Positions 34,161 to 46,799 of a stretch of DNA of 64,000 bases are shown here, piece by piece. Each line of letters opens with the position of its first letter. Positions within the stretch are counted from its first letter, which is position 1. The DNA is taken from contig CM065300.1 of the NCBI GenBank assembly GCA_032871835.1, forward strand, positions 72,028,017 to 72,092,016. Reading direction: 5' to 3'. A program made the translations under genes and the position numbers. This stretch comes from Dipteronia dyeriana. Taxonomy: Eukaryota > Streptophyta > Magnoliopsida > Sapindales > Sapindaceae. The notes under the pieces are model-generated. The model worked only from the letters and a program-made list of their open reading frames with translations. It was not told the DNA's origin and searched no databases.

Positions 34161-35250
34161 CTTCCGGTTATGTTTGGTAAAGTTGATTGCTTTATTCTAA
34201 AAGAAAATGGGAAAATCTTATTGAAAGGCAAGAGATCAAGTGACAATTGTTATTGTCTTGATTCCAGTGATATCTCTTCCAACTTCTCTAGTTGTGACCA
34301 AGTTGAATTGTGGTATCAAAGGCTTGGCCACATGAATTTTAAAGACTTGAAAGTTCTTGCAAGGTTGAATGTTGTGAGAGGTCTTCCCAAGTTTGGGAAG
34401 AGGATTGAGAGAGTTTGTGGACCTTGTCAGCAAGGGAAGAAAACTAAGAGTGTGCATAAAAAAGGTAAGTATCTCACACCAAAGAGCCATTAGAGCTTCT
34501 TCATATGTACCTTATGGGTCCCATGCAAATTGAGAGTATCGGTGGTAAGAGATACATTTTTGTTTGTGTTGATGATTTCTCTAGATTTACGTGGACTTAT
34601 TTTCTTAAAGAAAAATTTACAACTTTTGAAAAATTCAAAATGCTTTGCACTAAGATTCAAAATGAAAAGGGTTCTCACATTAAAAGCATTAAAAGAATTA
34701 GAAGTGATCATGGTAAGGAATTTGAAAATGTTTGTTTTGAGAATTTTTGTAATAGTGTTGGCATTTCTCATGAGTTTTCAACTCCTCGAACTCCTCAACA
34801 TAATGGGGTTGTAGAGAGGAAGAATAGGGTCCTCCAAGAGATGGCCCATGTGATGTTGATTAGCAACAATGTGCCTATGAATCTTTGGGCCGAGACCGTG
34901 AATACGACTTGCTTTATAGGAAATAGAGTGTTTCTAAGGCCTGGCACTAGGCAGACCTCCTATGAATTATCGAAGGGTAGGAAGCCAAATGTTAGTTACT
35001 TCCACTCATTTGGAAGCAAATGCTACATTCTCAATGACTGAGATCAACTTGGCAAGTTTGATGCTAAGAGTGATGAGGGGGTTTTCATTGGCTATGCCCT
35101 AAATAGTAAGGCTCACAGAGTTTTCAATTTAAAGAGTCGAAGTGTCATGGAATCATCTGATGTTCTCATAGATGATTTTAGGTCTAAGTTTAGTAACCAT
35201 GATGAGGAGGTTGATGTGTCTCATGACTTATCATTTAAGGAGTATGGGTG
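34161..35250 (+). pseudogene. Element B integrase (broken)
   Basis: A pre-integrase zinc-binding region with LWYQRLGHMNFKDL and CGPCQQGKK (about 34310-34445), a stop near 34491, then the catalytic core: VDDFSRFTW (first Asp), RSDHGKEFEN (second Asp) and HNGVVERKNR (Glu), all three present. The C-terminal region VFIGYALNSKAHRVFN follows after a TGA at 35039-35041. About 150 codons are missing between here and the RT, so the RT fingers region is deleted. Confidence 0.88.
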
Positions 35251-35399
35251 AGGCTTCTAGTGATATGAAGTCAAATCATAGTGAAGAGGATGATAAACCT
35301 CTTGACAGAGATCCATCCTTGGACTCTAATGAACTAGCTCCTTAGGTTAGGAGACTCCATGATAAAAGTAGTAACATTGGAGATGTCAACGAGGATATT

Positions 35400-36650
35400 G
35401 ATTTTGAGGAAACTTTCCTGTTGTCTGTCTTGAGTCTATTAGGCTTCTCTTGACCATATCATGTGTATAAGTTCAAATTGCATAAAATAGATGTTAAGAG
35501 TGTCTTCTTCAATGGCTTATTGCATGAGGAAGTGTTAGTTGAGCAACCTAAAGGGTTTGTGGATCCATATCACCTCCAATCATGTCTATCGCCTCAATAA
35601 GGCCTTATATGGGTTGAAACAAGCACTGAGAGCTTGGTATGATCATCTCAACCTTTATCTTGTTGACAATGACTACTCTATAGGTAGTGTTGACAAGACC
35701 TTATTCATCAAGGGCAACCAAGATAAGCTTTTCATAGCTCAATTCTATATTAATGACATTGTTTTTGGCTCCACCAACAAAGTCAGAGTTCAACAATTTA
35801 TTGATGTTATGTCTCATGAATTTGAGATGAGTATTGTTGGAGAGCTCACTTATTTCCTAGGTTTGCAAATCAAGCAATTGTATGATGGGATCTTCATATC
35901 CCAAACCAAGTATGCCAAGAACCTAGTGAAGAAGTTTGGCCTTGAGAATGCCAAACATTATGACACACCCATGAGCACAATTTTAAAACTTAGTGAGGAT
36001 GCTAGTGGGAAAAGTGTGGATCAAAGTCTATATCGTGACATGATTGATAGCTTGCTTTACTTGACAGCTAGTATGCCTGATATAACATTTAGTGTGGGTG
36101 TTTGTGCTTGGTACCAAGCAGATCCTAAGGAGTCCCATCTCTCTGATGTGAAGAGAATCATTAGATATGTGAATGTGACTTCCAACTATGGGATATGATA
36201 CTCTTTTGGTACTAATGCTAGTCTAGTGGGTTATAGTGATACACACTGGACATGTAATTGTGATGATAAGAAAAGTACTTCAGGAGGTTGCTTCTTTCTA
36301 AGAAACAACTTAGAGTCCTGGTTTTGCAAGAAGTAAAATTCGATCTCCCTATCAATAACTGAAGAAGAATACATAGCCGATGGAGTGCTTGCACACCACT
36401 CATGTTGATGAAGCAAATGCTTATGGATTATTGCTTTGATCAATGTACTCTTAACCTTTATTGTGATAACTTGAGTGCTATTAATATTTCAAAAAATTTT
36501 GTTCTTCATTAAGGAGCTAGTTGAAAACAAATGCATAACACTTGAGCATGGAGGCACAAATGATCAGCTAGCAGATCTCTTTATAAAGCCCTTAGACTCA
36601 ACTAGGTTCAAGTCACTTAGTAGGTCTATTGAGATTTTTCACATGCCTTG
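35400..36650 (+). pseudogene. Element B reverse transcriptase and RNase H (broken)
   Basis: RT: VYKFKLHKIDVKS, VEQPKGFVDP, KALYGLKQALRAWYD and the active-site box YINDIVFGS at 35746-35772, where the usual YVDD has Asn for the first Asp. RNase H: VGYSDTHWTCNCDDKKSTSG (about 36227-36290), followed by stops. With the N-terminal RT part deleted and the Asp changed, this enzyme cannot be active. It would normally make cDNA in the particle. Confidence 0.88.
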
Positions 36651-36772
36651 ATGAGTTTGTGATTGACCCCATGTGAGGAGCTCAAGCAAAGAGAGCAACC
36701 TTGCATTGTTGAAATTAAGCATAAAATTGATCAACTTTATGTACTTTAATTAATTGCTTGAGAATCATGGTT

Positions 36773-36836
<64 letters not shown>

Positions 36837-36891
36837 GTGTGTGTGTAGATCAACTTTATGTACTTTAATTAATTGCTTGAGAATCATGGTT

Positions 36892-36979
<88 letters not shown>

Positions 36980-38080
36980 CTTCTTATTCAATAAGTGTGC
37001 CTTTGCCTTGTTTACAATCCATATTTCATTTATGTTCAAACATACAGTTTTGAACTAGAAAAGTTTATTGGGGAGTACATTTGATTGACCTATAATTTAT
37101 TACCATGCTATGAGAACTTGATGTTGACATGCTTAAATATTATGCATGGTTTATGTGTGTGAAAGCTTCTGACAAGGCTAAACTCAATAAGGACCTCATG
37201 TCCATTCTATAAATAAAGATGTCTCATCCAAATTTAGTCTTGTCTCTCTTCTTAATGGTTGAACAAGACAACAATCTATAAGGATTTCATATCCATTAAA
37301 TTAATAATGATTTTATATCCATGTCTTGGTTGGTCATTAGGGATTGAAAACGTTGCTTATTTGTGTGTTAAAATTTTCAATGCTATATCTCGTTCATTTT
37401 TAACAAAAGGGTTCAAATTGGTTTGTCTTCTTTTGGAAACTCTTTTGATATTTGCTTTGCCTAATACCATTCTTTGAAATTTAATGTAGCATGTCTTCCA
37501 TCCAAGGCAATAATATCACACATTTTCTTTTAAATCAAATCTTTTTGCTCTTCTCACTCACTTAATTAAGTTGCATAAAGTTGATGTATATTATTATGCA
37601 CTTATGTTTAATGCTAATAACTCTCTTTGCTAAAGTGATCCTTTTGGGGAATGCCCATTTGTCTATCTTGTGACAAAATAGGGGAGTAGTGTGGATTTAG
37701 GGGGAGTTGAGTGTGGCATGGTTCATGGGGAGTTAAGAGTTGCATATGAAGGGAGATTGACTTTTTAAAGGGGAGTAACCCATTTAGGGGGAGCATTTGC
37801 ATTGCATTGCATGATGCTTGTTTGCATTGATTTCTTTTATGCAAAAATGTTTTTTATCTTTCATTATCTCTTGATCACCTCTAATATACTTGTCTTGGAA
37901 AGTGTAGTTATCTTGTTTTGTGGGGATGTTGATTCTATAAGAGATGGAAGGCTTGAAGATCTAGTTTTTAGATATCTAATTGTATTGTAGAAAAACTATT
38001 TGTTAACCTCTTGTTGGTTTTATTTTAAGAGGATAATTTCATAGTGGTGGTTTTGTCACGAAATAGCCAAATGGGGAGAT
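36651..38080 (+). other. Element B 3' tail with duplicated microsatellite
   Basis: No gene is supported; in SIRE relatives an env-like frame can occupy this place, but none is seen. At about 36730-36980 a unit of about 115 bp (GATCAACTTTATGTACTTT, then a TA run and a GT run) is repeated in tandem. Several GGGGGAG-type purine tracts occur near 37680-37795, with the terminal tract ATGGGGAGAT before the LTR. Confidence 0.8.
36776..36978. repeat. Compound TA/GT microsatellite, present twice
   Basis: TA runs at about 36779-36820 and 36896-36929, each followed by a GT run. The stretches between them are the same sequence, showing duplication of the whole block. Confidence 0.93.
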
Positions 38081-39605
38081 TGTAATTTCTTCGGTTGTTG
38101 ATTGACTTATTTCATTGACAAACCACATTTGGGGTTATATATGTAAGGGTAGTTTAGGCCGTATTTGTTTGTGACCAAGCTCAAGCTCAAAAGGTATATC
38201 ACTTTGATTAACCTCCTTTGAAGAGATTTAGGCACGCACTCACTCTCACACATGTTTTGATCATCTTGAATTAGAGTCCATTTGCTCTTTTATATGCCTT
38301 ATCTCTTTCTATCTCTAGCTTGCTTGGATTGTATGTTAAGTTTGCCTAGATAAGAGGATTTTCCTCTTAGCCGCATTTCGGAACGCTTGCAATGCACATG
38401 CCGCCACCACGGTCTTCACATCGGTGTTAATCAAGCATTACATGTTGTCCACATTGCGATATGTGCACATGCATGCACAGTGGTCCCCCCAACGGTGTTC
38501 CCCAGTTCTGACCAGCTTCATTCACCGTGGTGTAGACCGTTGTTGGTGCAAATGCCTCTGAAGCGGTCTTGGCAGTGGTCCTTCCTAACTGTTTCATGCT
38601 ACATACACTGCGGTCTGGACCCTTGCCTAGACTGCGGTATGCACAACGGTTTTGACAAGATTTTGTTTCCTAATTTTAAAATGATGACGTTCTCTTCTTC
38701 TCTTTTCTGTGTGAATGAGTCCAATAAGCCATTTTTGAGAGACCATGTCTTCCTAGAGAGAGAAAGACTCCCAAACACTCACCTTTACTCAACCCAACAT
38801 CATTTTATGATCATCTAAGCATCATTCTTGCATCTTCCAAGCATGAGACTTCATCTTTATTTTACTAGGTAATTTCTACAAGCCCTAATATTTCAAGTTT
38901 GATTCTTATGTCATGTTTTCCTAGGAATAGCATTTATTGTCGATTGAATGCATGCTTTTATGTTTAATTGCATTTATAACATGCTTGGGTTGTTGTTTGT
39001 TGGTTGAGGTTGGAGTTTTGTGATAGCTAGGATTTGTGACCATTTTGCCCTTCTAGCTAAATCTATTTGCATTTGCATTTAGAGAATTGATATCTAGGAT
39101 TTTGCATTCATTGCTATCCTTAAATCTTTAGATAAGCTAAAATGTGTTAACCTAGCATTTTTGCATCTAGAATATTTCCATATATTCACATAGGTTGCAT
39201 ATTCTCTTCATGGTTGTTAAGTTTTGTGACTAAGTGTTTAGTGCACAAGTCTGTTGGTCCAAGATCAATATTATAGGCCCCGTTGGGTAGAGTGAAATAG
39301 TTAGCAACTGGAGGGTGTGACGGGAGGTCAACCTAGGTTGTACACATTCATTCAAATAGTGTATTTTATGGACCGTATGTGTGGCTAAGTGGATTTGCCC
39401 GTGAGTTTTGTCAAGTTGGAGGATTTCTCATGTAAATCAAATTCTTATTTTTTTTTTGTTTTTGCTAAATTGTGTTTATGTAAATACTTGATAATATGGG
39501 GTAGTTTCATTAAAATTGATTAACCGAAAAAATTGGTAATTGATTCGATTAAAAACCTATTCACCCCCTCTAGGTTATTGGACATACACATTAAAGGGAA
39601 TTTCA
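38081..39605 (+). repeat. Element B 3' LTR
   Basis: Begins TGTAATTTCTTCGG and ends GGAATTTCA. It matches the 5' LTR except at the very start. Confidence 0.9.
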
Positions 39606-39739
39606 AATTGTTTGATCATCTATAGCCTGATTGTTTACCAAGTATGTAAATAATATATAAGAATATTATAAATGCATATACACGATAAATATATAAACTA
39701 TTTAATATGATGACTTGTGTGTGTAAAAGATCACAAAAA

Positions 39740-39795
<56 letters not shown>

Positions 39796-40175
39796 CACCA
39801 AGAATTCTCTATAATCTCTAAAATAAAACGCGATTATTTTTAGATTCACAAATCTCACAAAATAGCAACGATATCAATTATCAGATATCAAACCAGTGAA
39901 TCAATAATTGATTCCAGATTTCACAGTTGAAATCACAATTAGTGTCTGGTATTACATACCTGATTTACCAAAATTTAAATCAGATAATTAGTTTGAAATT
40001 AATGTCTTGAAACTGACCAAATTTCCACAAATTAATATTTTTTTTGCCCAAAACCGTGATGTTTAAGAAACAAGTCTATCGCAATCCGTAGGGAAACAGA
40101 AACCATACCCACAAGTTTTAAAGGTAAATAAAATGTGAGGAAAAAGAAGATTAAGTAAGGAAATTGTCTTAATAT
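39606..40175 (-). other. Copia C leader next to its 5' LTR, with TA run
   Basis: No gene. A TA run of about 54 bp lies at 39739-39792. On minus, the bases right after the LTR (ATATTAAGACAATT) do not match the usual initiator tRNA site. Confidence 0.6.
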
Positions 40176-41166
40176 TGTTGTTTGTATTGCTAAAAAGCAA
40201 TCTGGTTTGAATCTGCAAGAGACATAAATAATAAACAAGAACAATGCGTTAGGGGAATCGAGTCCTGTGTTTCATACGGTGTCTTTAAGACAATTTCATC
40301 GGCTAACAGTGACAGTGTGAAGCACAAACCGCTTTCAGCGAACTCAAATTATGTTCGAACTCAAATTATGTTCGAACTTAACAAGATACAAAGAACAGAA
40401 GAACCGGAAAGAAAACAGTTTACTAGCTCTGTATTTCGTGATTTCCAGAAATAAGTGAATTATAAGGAAAATACTAGGATTTAAATGGAAAACCTAATCA
40501 GTATGATTGTTATAGGAAATACTTAATTACTTCGGTTGAAATGATAAAGGAAAATAATTAAGGAATAATCTTCCAAAAGATATATTCCTAATTAAACATT
40601 GATTCTGATTACTTGGTGATCAAGTAATTATCAGAATCCAAAAAGGAAATCAACTCTTTCCTTATTCTAATTAATTTCCATAACCCAAAACGGAAATTAA
40701 CTATTTCGTTAATCAAATTTTCCTTATCATTTAAACCATCCGACTTATGAAAAAAATAAAATAAAATTAATTCTTTCCTAATCAGTGAAATGCTGATTTA
40801 GGAAAAAATGAAATTTAAATAGTAACAAAAAGTCGATTGTACTCTCACAGTCCAATCGGTTCAGTATTCCTGTATGCAGAACATGCCTATACATATGTTG
40901 ATAAGCTACATCACACGACCATCTATATACCACATATAATTATTTTTCCCCAACCAATGTGGGATTCACGTTTTTCCCTACACAATGGGCTTACTTGTAG
41001 ACTCAATTTCTCATTCACACATTATTTATTTTATGAGTTTGAGTATACCATTTCGAAGCTCTCACAGAGGATAATTCGAATATAATTTGATATTCTATTT
41101 TCATGGAATCAATCATACACAAATAATACTCTCAAAATATATGTGTTCATCACAAAATTTTCAACA
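40176..41166 (-). repeat. Copia C 5' LTR
   Basis: Direct copy of 13996-15013. On minus it begins TGTTGAAAATTTTGTGATG. Homology stops at 41166, where LINE sequence begins. Confidence 0.88.
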
Positions 41167-41986
41167 GGGTCTGGGCGGATCAAACAAATCGAACAAGTCA
41201 AATTGGGGTGGATTTAATTTCTAGGGATTTCAAAGAGTCTGGTTTAGAATCGAAGAATGAGAGCAATGGTGGGTGGTGGAAGCAATGTGTGCATGACGAG
41301 GTTACGGTGGGAAACGATTTAAGTTTGGCGGTGACTGAGTTGAGTTAGGTTTAGTTCGTTAAGAGCGGTAAAGAAATTTACAGAAAGCGTTATCTCGCTG
41401 TGTAGACTGGTATGGTTGAGTATGACACGGACGAGCGGGATTTGGAGAAAATAATGTGGACTCAGATACAGATATCGGTGGTTAGGGATAATCCGGCTGA
41501 TCGGACGTAATGAAACTCTTAGCTTGAAATGCTCATGAACTCGTTAGTCATAGAGCGCAACGGTTGGTGTGGGAGGTATGCCCTTTAGTTGTGTTTCTTT
41601 GTGTGAAAGAATGATGGAGTCGGTAAGAATAAAGTTGGGTTTGGCAAGGAAATTGGCGGTCGAGTCTGTTGTGCATTGGATTCATGTGGGTTGGAAGATA
41701 TGGGTTTCTTAGGTCCGGCTTATACCTGGTGTAATAAAATAAATGGTGCAACTATGGTTTAGGAACAATTGGATAGAGGTGGCATGGGTTATTTCTGAAC
41801 TCGAGTGTTAAACATCTGGATTACTGGAATTTTGATCACACGCCAATTTTGGTGAAGGTTTTGATGGTGAGGAAGGAAACAAGGCTAGGCGAGGTAGGAG
41901 CTTCCATTTTGAAAATTATTGGGCAGACAAAGAGGAGTGTCTTGATTTGGTGCATCATCCCCTGGATCCCTTCAAGTAGAAGTGCA
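41167..41986 (+). pseudogene. LINE fragment: ORF1 end and endonuclease part of ORF2
   Basis: An ORF2-like start MKLLA at 41510 has Trp replaced by stop (TGA). Downstream are FLGPAYTWCNK, LDRGG, DYWNFDHTPI (frames shift) and RSFHFENYW near 41905, all motifs of plant L1-type endonuclease, which nicks DNA for target-primed reverse transcription. The preceding 340 bp look like the end of ORF1. The fragment is shortened internally and is cut at 41986 by copia D. Confidence 0.75.
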
Positions 41987-42198
41987 TAAAGACTTTGTAG
42001 ACTGATTTTGGTGAAATTAGAGCACACTTTATTACGTATATTGTATGAGTATATATACAAGCTTGAGTTAACTTTGTGAGTTGCAAATCTCAATATTACA
42101 ACCTAAAATCAAGTAATGAGAATAAAAAAATAATTACAAAGATTCAAGTTTCTAAAAACATGGGTAGACAAAATCACTCAAACTATTGTTTCCTTACA
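41987..42198 (-). repeat. Copia D 3' LTR
   Basis: On minus it begins TGTAAGGAAACAATAG and ends AAAGTCTTTA. The 212-bp partner is at 46583-46794. Confidence 0.93.
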
Positions 42199-42247
42199 TG
42201 CCCCAGTAAGATTGAGCTTCCATCTTGGATCGATGCTTCTGAAATTG

Positions 42248-45085
42248 TTAACGAGACAGGTGTTTCATGCGAGAATCAACAAGCTTGTCGGATGCGTGGA
42301 TATGAGAGACACGAAGCTGATTCTTGGACACTTGATCACAAACAAAATGAAAATCAATGGCGATATGCTTCATCCGAGAGTGAAATACGGGGTTAGCACA
42401 TAGATAGGTTTCCCCAAAGTTATAACGGTAAATCGTTGGAGTGGGAACAGAGGAGACAGAAAGTTCACAAAGCAAGTTATAAATCCAAATAACCTCTGCA
42501 ACGGTGGAAGCAACAACACGATATTCAGCCTCCGTAGAGGACCATGCTACTATTTTTTGTTTTTTTGAGCTCAAACTGATCTGATTTGCACCGAGAAAAA
42601 CCACATAAGCAGAGGTGGATATTCGATCATCGGAGTTTCCTGTCCATTCGGCATCTAAAAAAGTATGAATTTGTAAATGAGAGTTTTTACGAATGTAGAG
42701 ACATTGTTATATTGTTCCCTTTAAATACCGAAGAACTCGTTTGACTGTAGACCAATGATTACTTGAGGGGCGGTGCAGAAATTGAGACAATTTATTAACC
42801 TCGAATGAGATGTCAGGCTGGGTGGGAGATAAATACTATAATGCTCTAGTTATTTGGTGGTATTTTGTTGCATCAGGAGAATGAGTGCCGTTGAGTAGAG
42901 TGAGTGATTCAGTGGAGGAGAGAGAACTTGATACCTCTTTAGCAACTAGCATGTTTGTTTTCTCCAACAAGTTTTGAATGTACTTGTGTTGCGAGAGAGA
43001 TAAACCAGATGTTATTGGTACTGCCTCAACACCAAGGAAGTAGTTCAAAGTGCCAAGGTCTTTGATAGAGAATCGTTGAGCAAGAGTATCTATCAACTGT
43101 TAAACTTTTGAGTTTGAGTTCCCTGTAATTATTATATCATCAACATAAACAAGTAAAAAAAGTGTGAAATTGTTGTGATAATGAATAAAAAGAGATGTAT
43201 CAGAGTGTGAGTTTGTAAAACCAAGTGATAGCAAGAAACAGTCGAGCTCATGGTACCAAGCTCTTGGTACTTGACAGAGTCCATATATAGCTTTCTTCAA
43301 TTTGCACACATGAGATGCAAACTGAGAGTTAACAAATCTGTGCTGCTGTTGCATAAAGACATCATCAGTCAATGTACCTTGTAAAAAGGTGTTGTTGACA
43401 TCCAATTGTCGCAAGGGCCAACCATTTGTAACAGTTATTGTCAAAACAATTCAAAGAGTGGTTGGCTTTACAACGAGACTGAAAGTATTAGTGAAGTCAA
43501 CACCGAGTCTTTGGTGAAAACACTTTACAACAAGATGAACTTTATATCTATTTATAGACCCATCTGGATTTTGTTTAATTTGAAAAATCCACTTATGACC
43601 AACAACATTTTGTGAGGGTTTGGTAGGGACAAGTTGCTAGGTAGAGTTGTGCATTAGGGCATCAAATTCTTCACACATCGCTTTGCTCCAATGTTGAAGT
43701 TTTTGAGCTTAAGAGGCATTTGTAGGTTCTGTTGAATCAGGTGTCGAAGGGTTAGTGGCAACATACAGGGTTTTTGGTTTGAAAATATTAATTTTAGACC
43801 TAGTGATCATATGATGACCATGACTAGTGGTTGAAGTAATGAAGGTGCAGAGTGTGTATCATTGATTTGAGAGAGAGTAGGACCTTGTACCTGTGATGAT
43901 CATTGCTTGTTGGCATCATTGTTTCGAGATGTGGTTGGTGAATCCGAGTGAGCCAATAAATTAGATGAATAATGATGATTATTTGAGGAAGATTCTATGG
44001 TGTTGTGTGTTGGTGAATGTGGTGAGATATTGGAGGAAGAGTTGACTAATGGAATTGGGAAATGAGTAGGGTGATCAAGAAGGATCCATTTATTTATGGT
44101 ACCTTCTGTGATCTTGGCATCAAACAAGCTATAATTTTTAAATGGAAATTCAGTCTCAATAAATACCACATGACGATAAACACAAATCTTTTAAGATATG
44201 GGATCAAGACAATGATATACATTGTGCTAAATGGAGTATCCAACGAAGACACAAGGGCGAGATCGTGATTCAATTTTATTAGAATTGTAGAGGTGTGACC
44301 ATGGATAACACAAACACCCAAATATACGTAATTTACGATAATTTGGGACAATGTGGAATAATTTTCAAAAGGAGATTGGAAGTTTTAAATAGGTGTTAGA
44401 TTCGATTTATCAAATAAACAACCGCTTTGAATGCCACTGACCAATATCTGAGTGGTAGAGACACTTGGTGGAGCAAAGTGAGGCCAATTTCGATAATATG
44501 TCGATGTTGGTGTTCAGCTGTTCCAACGAGTTGAGGTGTGTGAGGAGGTGAATTGAGGCGTTGAATACCAAATTTTAAAAGCATAGGAAGAAGACCTAGA
44601 TATTCACCACCATCATCTGAATAAATTGTAATGATTGAAGTTTTGAAAAAAAATTCAAAAATAGCCTTAAATTGCTCAAAAAAAATTTAGTGACTTCAGA
44701 TTTTTGCTTTAAAGGATATAACCAAATATGTTTTGTAACATAATCAACAAAAATCATATAGTAATGAAAAATATCAAATGAATTTATGGAAGAAGGACCC
44801 TAAACATCGATATAAATCAATTCTAAGGGTTTGGTGCAAGACATGGATGAAAAACCAAATGGAAGTCGGTGACTTTCATTATTGAGACAAGAATTACAAT
44901 AAGAAGAAATGGTGCTAGACATAGGGAGAGACTGATTAGATATAATTTTTTTGAAGGATAGGAATAGACGGGTGACCAAGACAATGATGCCAATATTCCA
45001 AGGTGGCTTTGGTTGATAGAAGAGCGGAAGGTTTGCTGGTTGTAGTTGAAGCTGGCATCGTCCACTCATAAATGTCCCTTTCATT
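42248..45085 (-). pseudogene. Copia D integrase, reverse transcriptase and RNase H (broken)
   Basis: Minus order: zinc-binding and core start (SFGFSSMSCTKPLELIYIDV-like, about 44890-44800), integrase core end (FGIQRLNSPPHTPQ, about 44580-44520), RT with QLDVNNTFLQGTL, KLKKAIYGLCQVPRAWY and intact YVDD at 43136-43147, then SIKDLGTLNYFLGVE, and RNase H with SLSSKKQKIVAWSSTEAEYR (about 42570-42510). Several frame changes and stops separate these blocks. The enzymes would make and integrate cDNA. Confidence 0.88.
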
Positions 45086-45389
45086 CAGGCCTCAGACCAA
45101 GGATGCCCCCGTGCTTAGATCTTTCAAAATAAAGAAACCATGAAAAAATTCAATTGAGGTTTTATTTTGATTACAAAATTGAGAGACAGACAACAAATAT
45201 TTCTTAATCAAGGGCGCACACAAAACAATATCAAGTTGAAATGTTACAGTAGGTGAATTAAGTTTGACAGATCCGGTGTGGGTAATAGGAATCCCTTTAC
45301 CATTACCGATGACTATATCATTGTTACCACCATATTCTTAATGCATTGATAGATTCTAGAGGTTGGAGGTGATGTGATGAGAAGCACCT

Positions 45390-46481
45390 GAATCTACCAC
45401 CCAGTTGCCATTATTGCCATTATGTTCAACTGCCCTGAAATTGGCTTGAGGAGTGAAGAAAGGTTGTGGACATAAGTGAGAAATCTTAGCACTGTGCCCA
45501 TATTTGTCACACAGTTGGCATACAGGTTTTTGAGCATTGTGTCCATGATTTGGATGCCAAAACTGTAGCTGTATATTTGGATTGCCTTGTTGAGGACAGC
45601 TTTGGCTGCTTTGAGAATTCCGATTGCTTTGATTGTGTTGATTGCCCTGAAAACTTCTGGTGCCATAGTTGGAATTTTGTCCTTTGATGTAGGTATTGCT
45701 ACCAAAGTTTCCATTGATATTCTTTGCTTCCCCTTATTATTTGTAGGCTTGTGAGTGAATTAAGCAATGATGGGAGTTGTGACTATCTTGGATTATTCAC
45801 GCTTCATAGAAGTTTCATGATCTAGAAGTTTATTGTGCAATTCTTAGAATGATATTGGTAAGTCCCGAGCACGAACAACGATACCTATCTCTTTAAAATC
45901 AGGACCGAGTCCATTGAGAACGTGAACAATCAACTCATCATCAATGAAAGGGTGGCCTATAAGAGCAAGATCATCAACGAAACCTTTGATAATCTGCATA
46001 CAGTCACCAACAGATTGAGAATCTTTGTTAGTTTTCACCAACGTTTCTCATAGATCAAGCATTCAGATGCGAGATTTGTTGGCATATGTTTTCTTCAGTT
46101 TTAGCCATGCCTCAGATGCTGTTTTGAAGATGCAACAAAAGGGGCAACAGTGCCAGTTATAGAGGTAAGAATGGCATGTAGAATAAATCGGTCTTGGAGT
46201 TTCCATAATTTGCAATCAAGATTGGAGACAGACATTGAGGCACCGCGATCTGTAACAGTTTCAGGTGGGCAGGGTAACTTACCATCAAGAAATCCAAGCA
46301 GATCATAACCATAGAGTAGATTGGTGAATTGAGCTCTCTAGAAAGCATAGTTCCCTTTGGAGAGTTATAAGGGCGTTTGAGTGACATAATTAATGGAAAT
46401 AAGAGTGTTGGGCTGTAAGGGGACTGTGTTTCCAGTTGTGAGAACCACCTAGGTCCGAGAAGATGAAAATTCCTTAACCAT
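45390..46481 (-). pseudogene. Copia D gag (broken)
   Basis: An ATG at 46481 starts MVKEFSSSR. LLYGYDLLGFLDGKLP, KLWKLQDRFI, GDCMQIIKGFVDDLALIGHP, ELIVHVLNGLGPDFKEI and RARDLPISF follow, matching copia gag. A zinc knuckle CQLCDKYGH near 45520 has Ser where the last Cys is expected. Stops occur from the first lines of the frame. Confidence 0.87.
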
Positions 46482-46570
46482 GGTTGACAAGTAAAGAGAA
46501 AAGGGTAAAGGTTAGAGAAGAAAAAACAGATGGTTTTGGGATTGGTCGGTGCTTTCTTAGAGCAAGTAAT

Positions 46571-46582
46571 GCTCTGATAACA
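46571..46582 (-). promoter_or_regulatory. Copia D primer-binding site
   Basis: On minus TGTTATCAGAGC, one change from the initiator tRNA-Met site, directly after the 5' LTR. Confidence 0.88.
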
Positions 46583-46794
46583 TACAGACTTTGTAGACTA
46601 ATTTTGGTGAAATTAGAGCACACTTTATTACGTATATTGTATGAGTATATATACATGTTTAAGTTAACTTTGTGAGTTGAAAATCTCAATATTACAGCCT
46701 AAAGTCAAGTAATGAGAATAAAACAATAATTACAAAGATTCAAGTTTCAGAAAACATGGATTCACAAAATCACTCTAACTATTGTTTCCTTACA
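46583..46794 (-). repeat. Copia D 5' LTR
   Basis: On minus it begins TGTAAGGAAACAATAG and ends AAAGTCTGTA, next to the PBS. GTGCA follows at 46795. Confidence 0.93.
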
Positions 46795-46799
46795 GTGCA

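Larger units (their letters stand above)
27470..39605 (+). mobile_element. SIRE-like copia retrotransposon B (with solo LTR Y inside)
   Basis: LTRs of about 1.5 kb (27470-29003 and 38081-39605), a PBS-like site, gag, protease, integrase, RT, RNase H and a long 3' tail. The order is copia type, and the long gag with coiled coil and two zinc knuckles resembles the SIRE/Maximus lineage. Solo LTR Y splits it at 31476-34160. The first ~20 bp of the 5' LTR do not match the 3' LTR, and no target duplication is visible, so the left border may be rearranged. Confidence 0.87.
13996..41166 (-). mobile_element. Copia retrotransposon C, split by nested insertions
   Basis: The two LTRs, 13996-15013 and 40176-41166, are direct copies of about 1 kb. 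Read on minus: 5' LTR, gag (about 27024-26190), integrase and RT start (25960-25101), insertion X, rest of RT and RNase H (16738-15581), 3' LTR. B is also inserted in the 5' internal region. Removing X restores the RT reading QMDMETTF followed by LIENLDEEI, which proves the split. Flanks GGGTT (13991-13995) and GGGTC (41167-41171) fit a 5-bp target duplication with one change. The order integrase before RT is copia type. Confidence 0.85.
41987..46794 (-). mobile_element. Copia retrotransposon D
   Basis: Complete outline: LTRs of 212 bp at each end, PBS, gag, integrase, RT and RNase H on minus. A perfect 5-bp target duplication GTGCA flanks it (41982-41986 and 46795-46799). The two LTRs differ at about 15 positions by eye. 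It inserted into a LINE whose sequence continues on both sides. Confidence 0.95.

Noticed and set aside
36754..37058. Open frames of alternating Tyr-Ile and Cys-Val
   Set aside because: Translated TA and GT microsatellites.
39616..39858. Open frame with a Tyr-Ile run on minus
   Set aside because: Translated TA run in the copia C leader.
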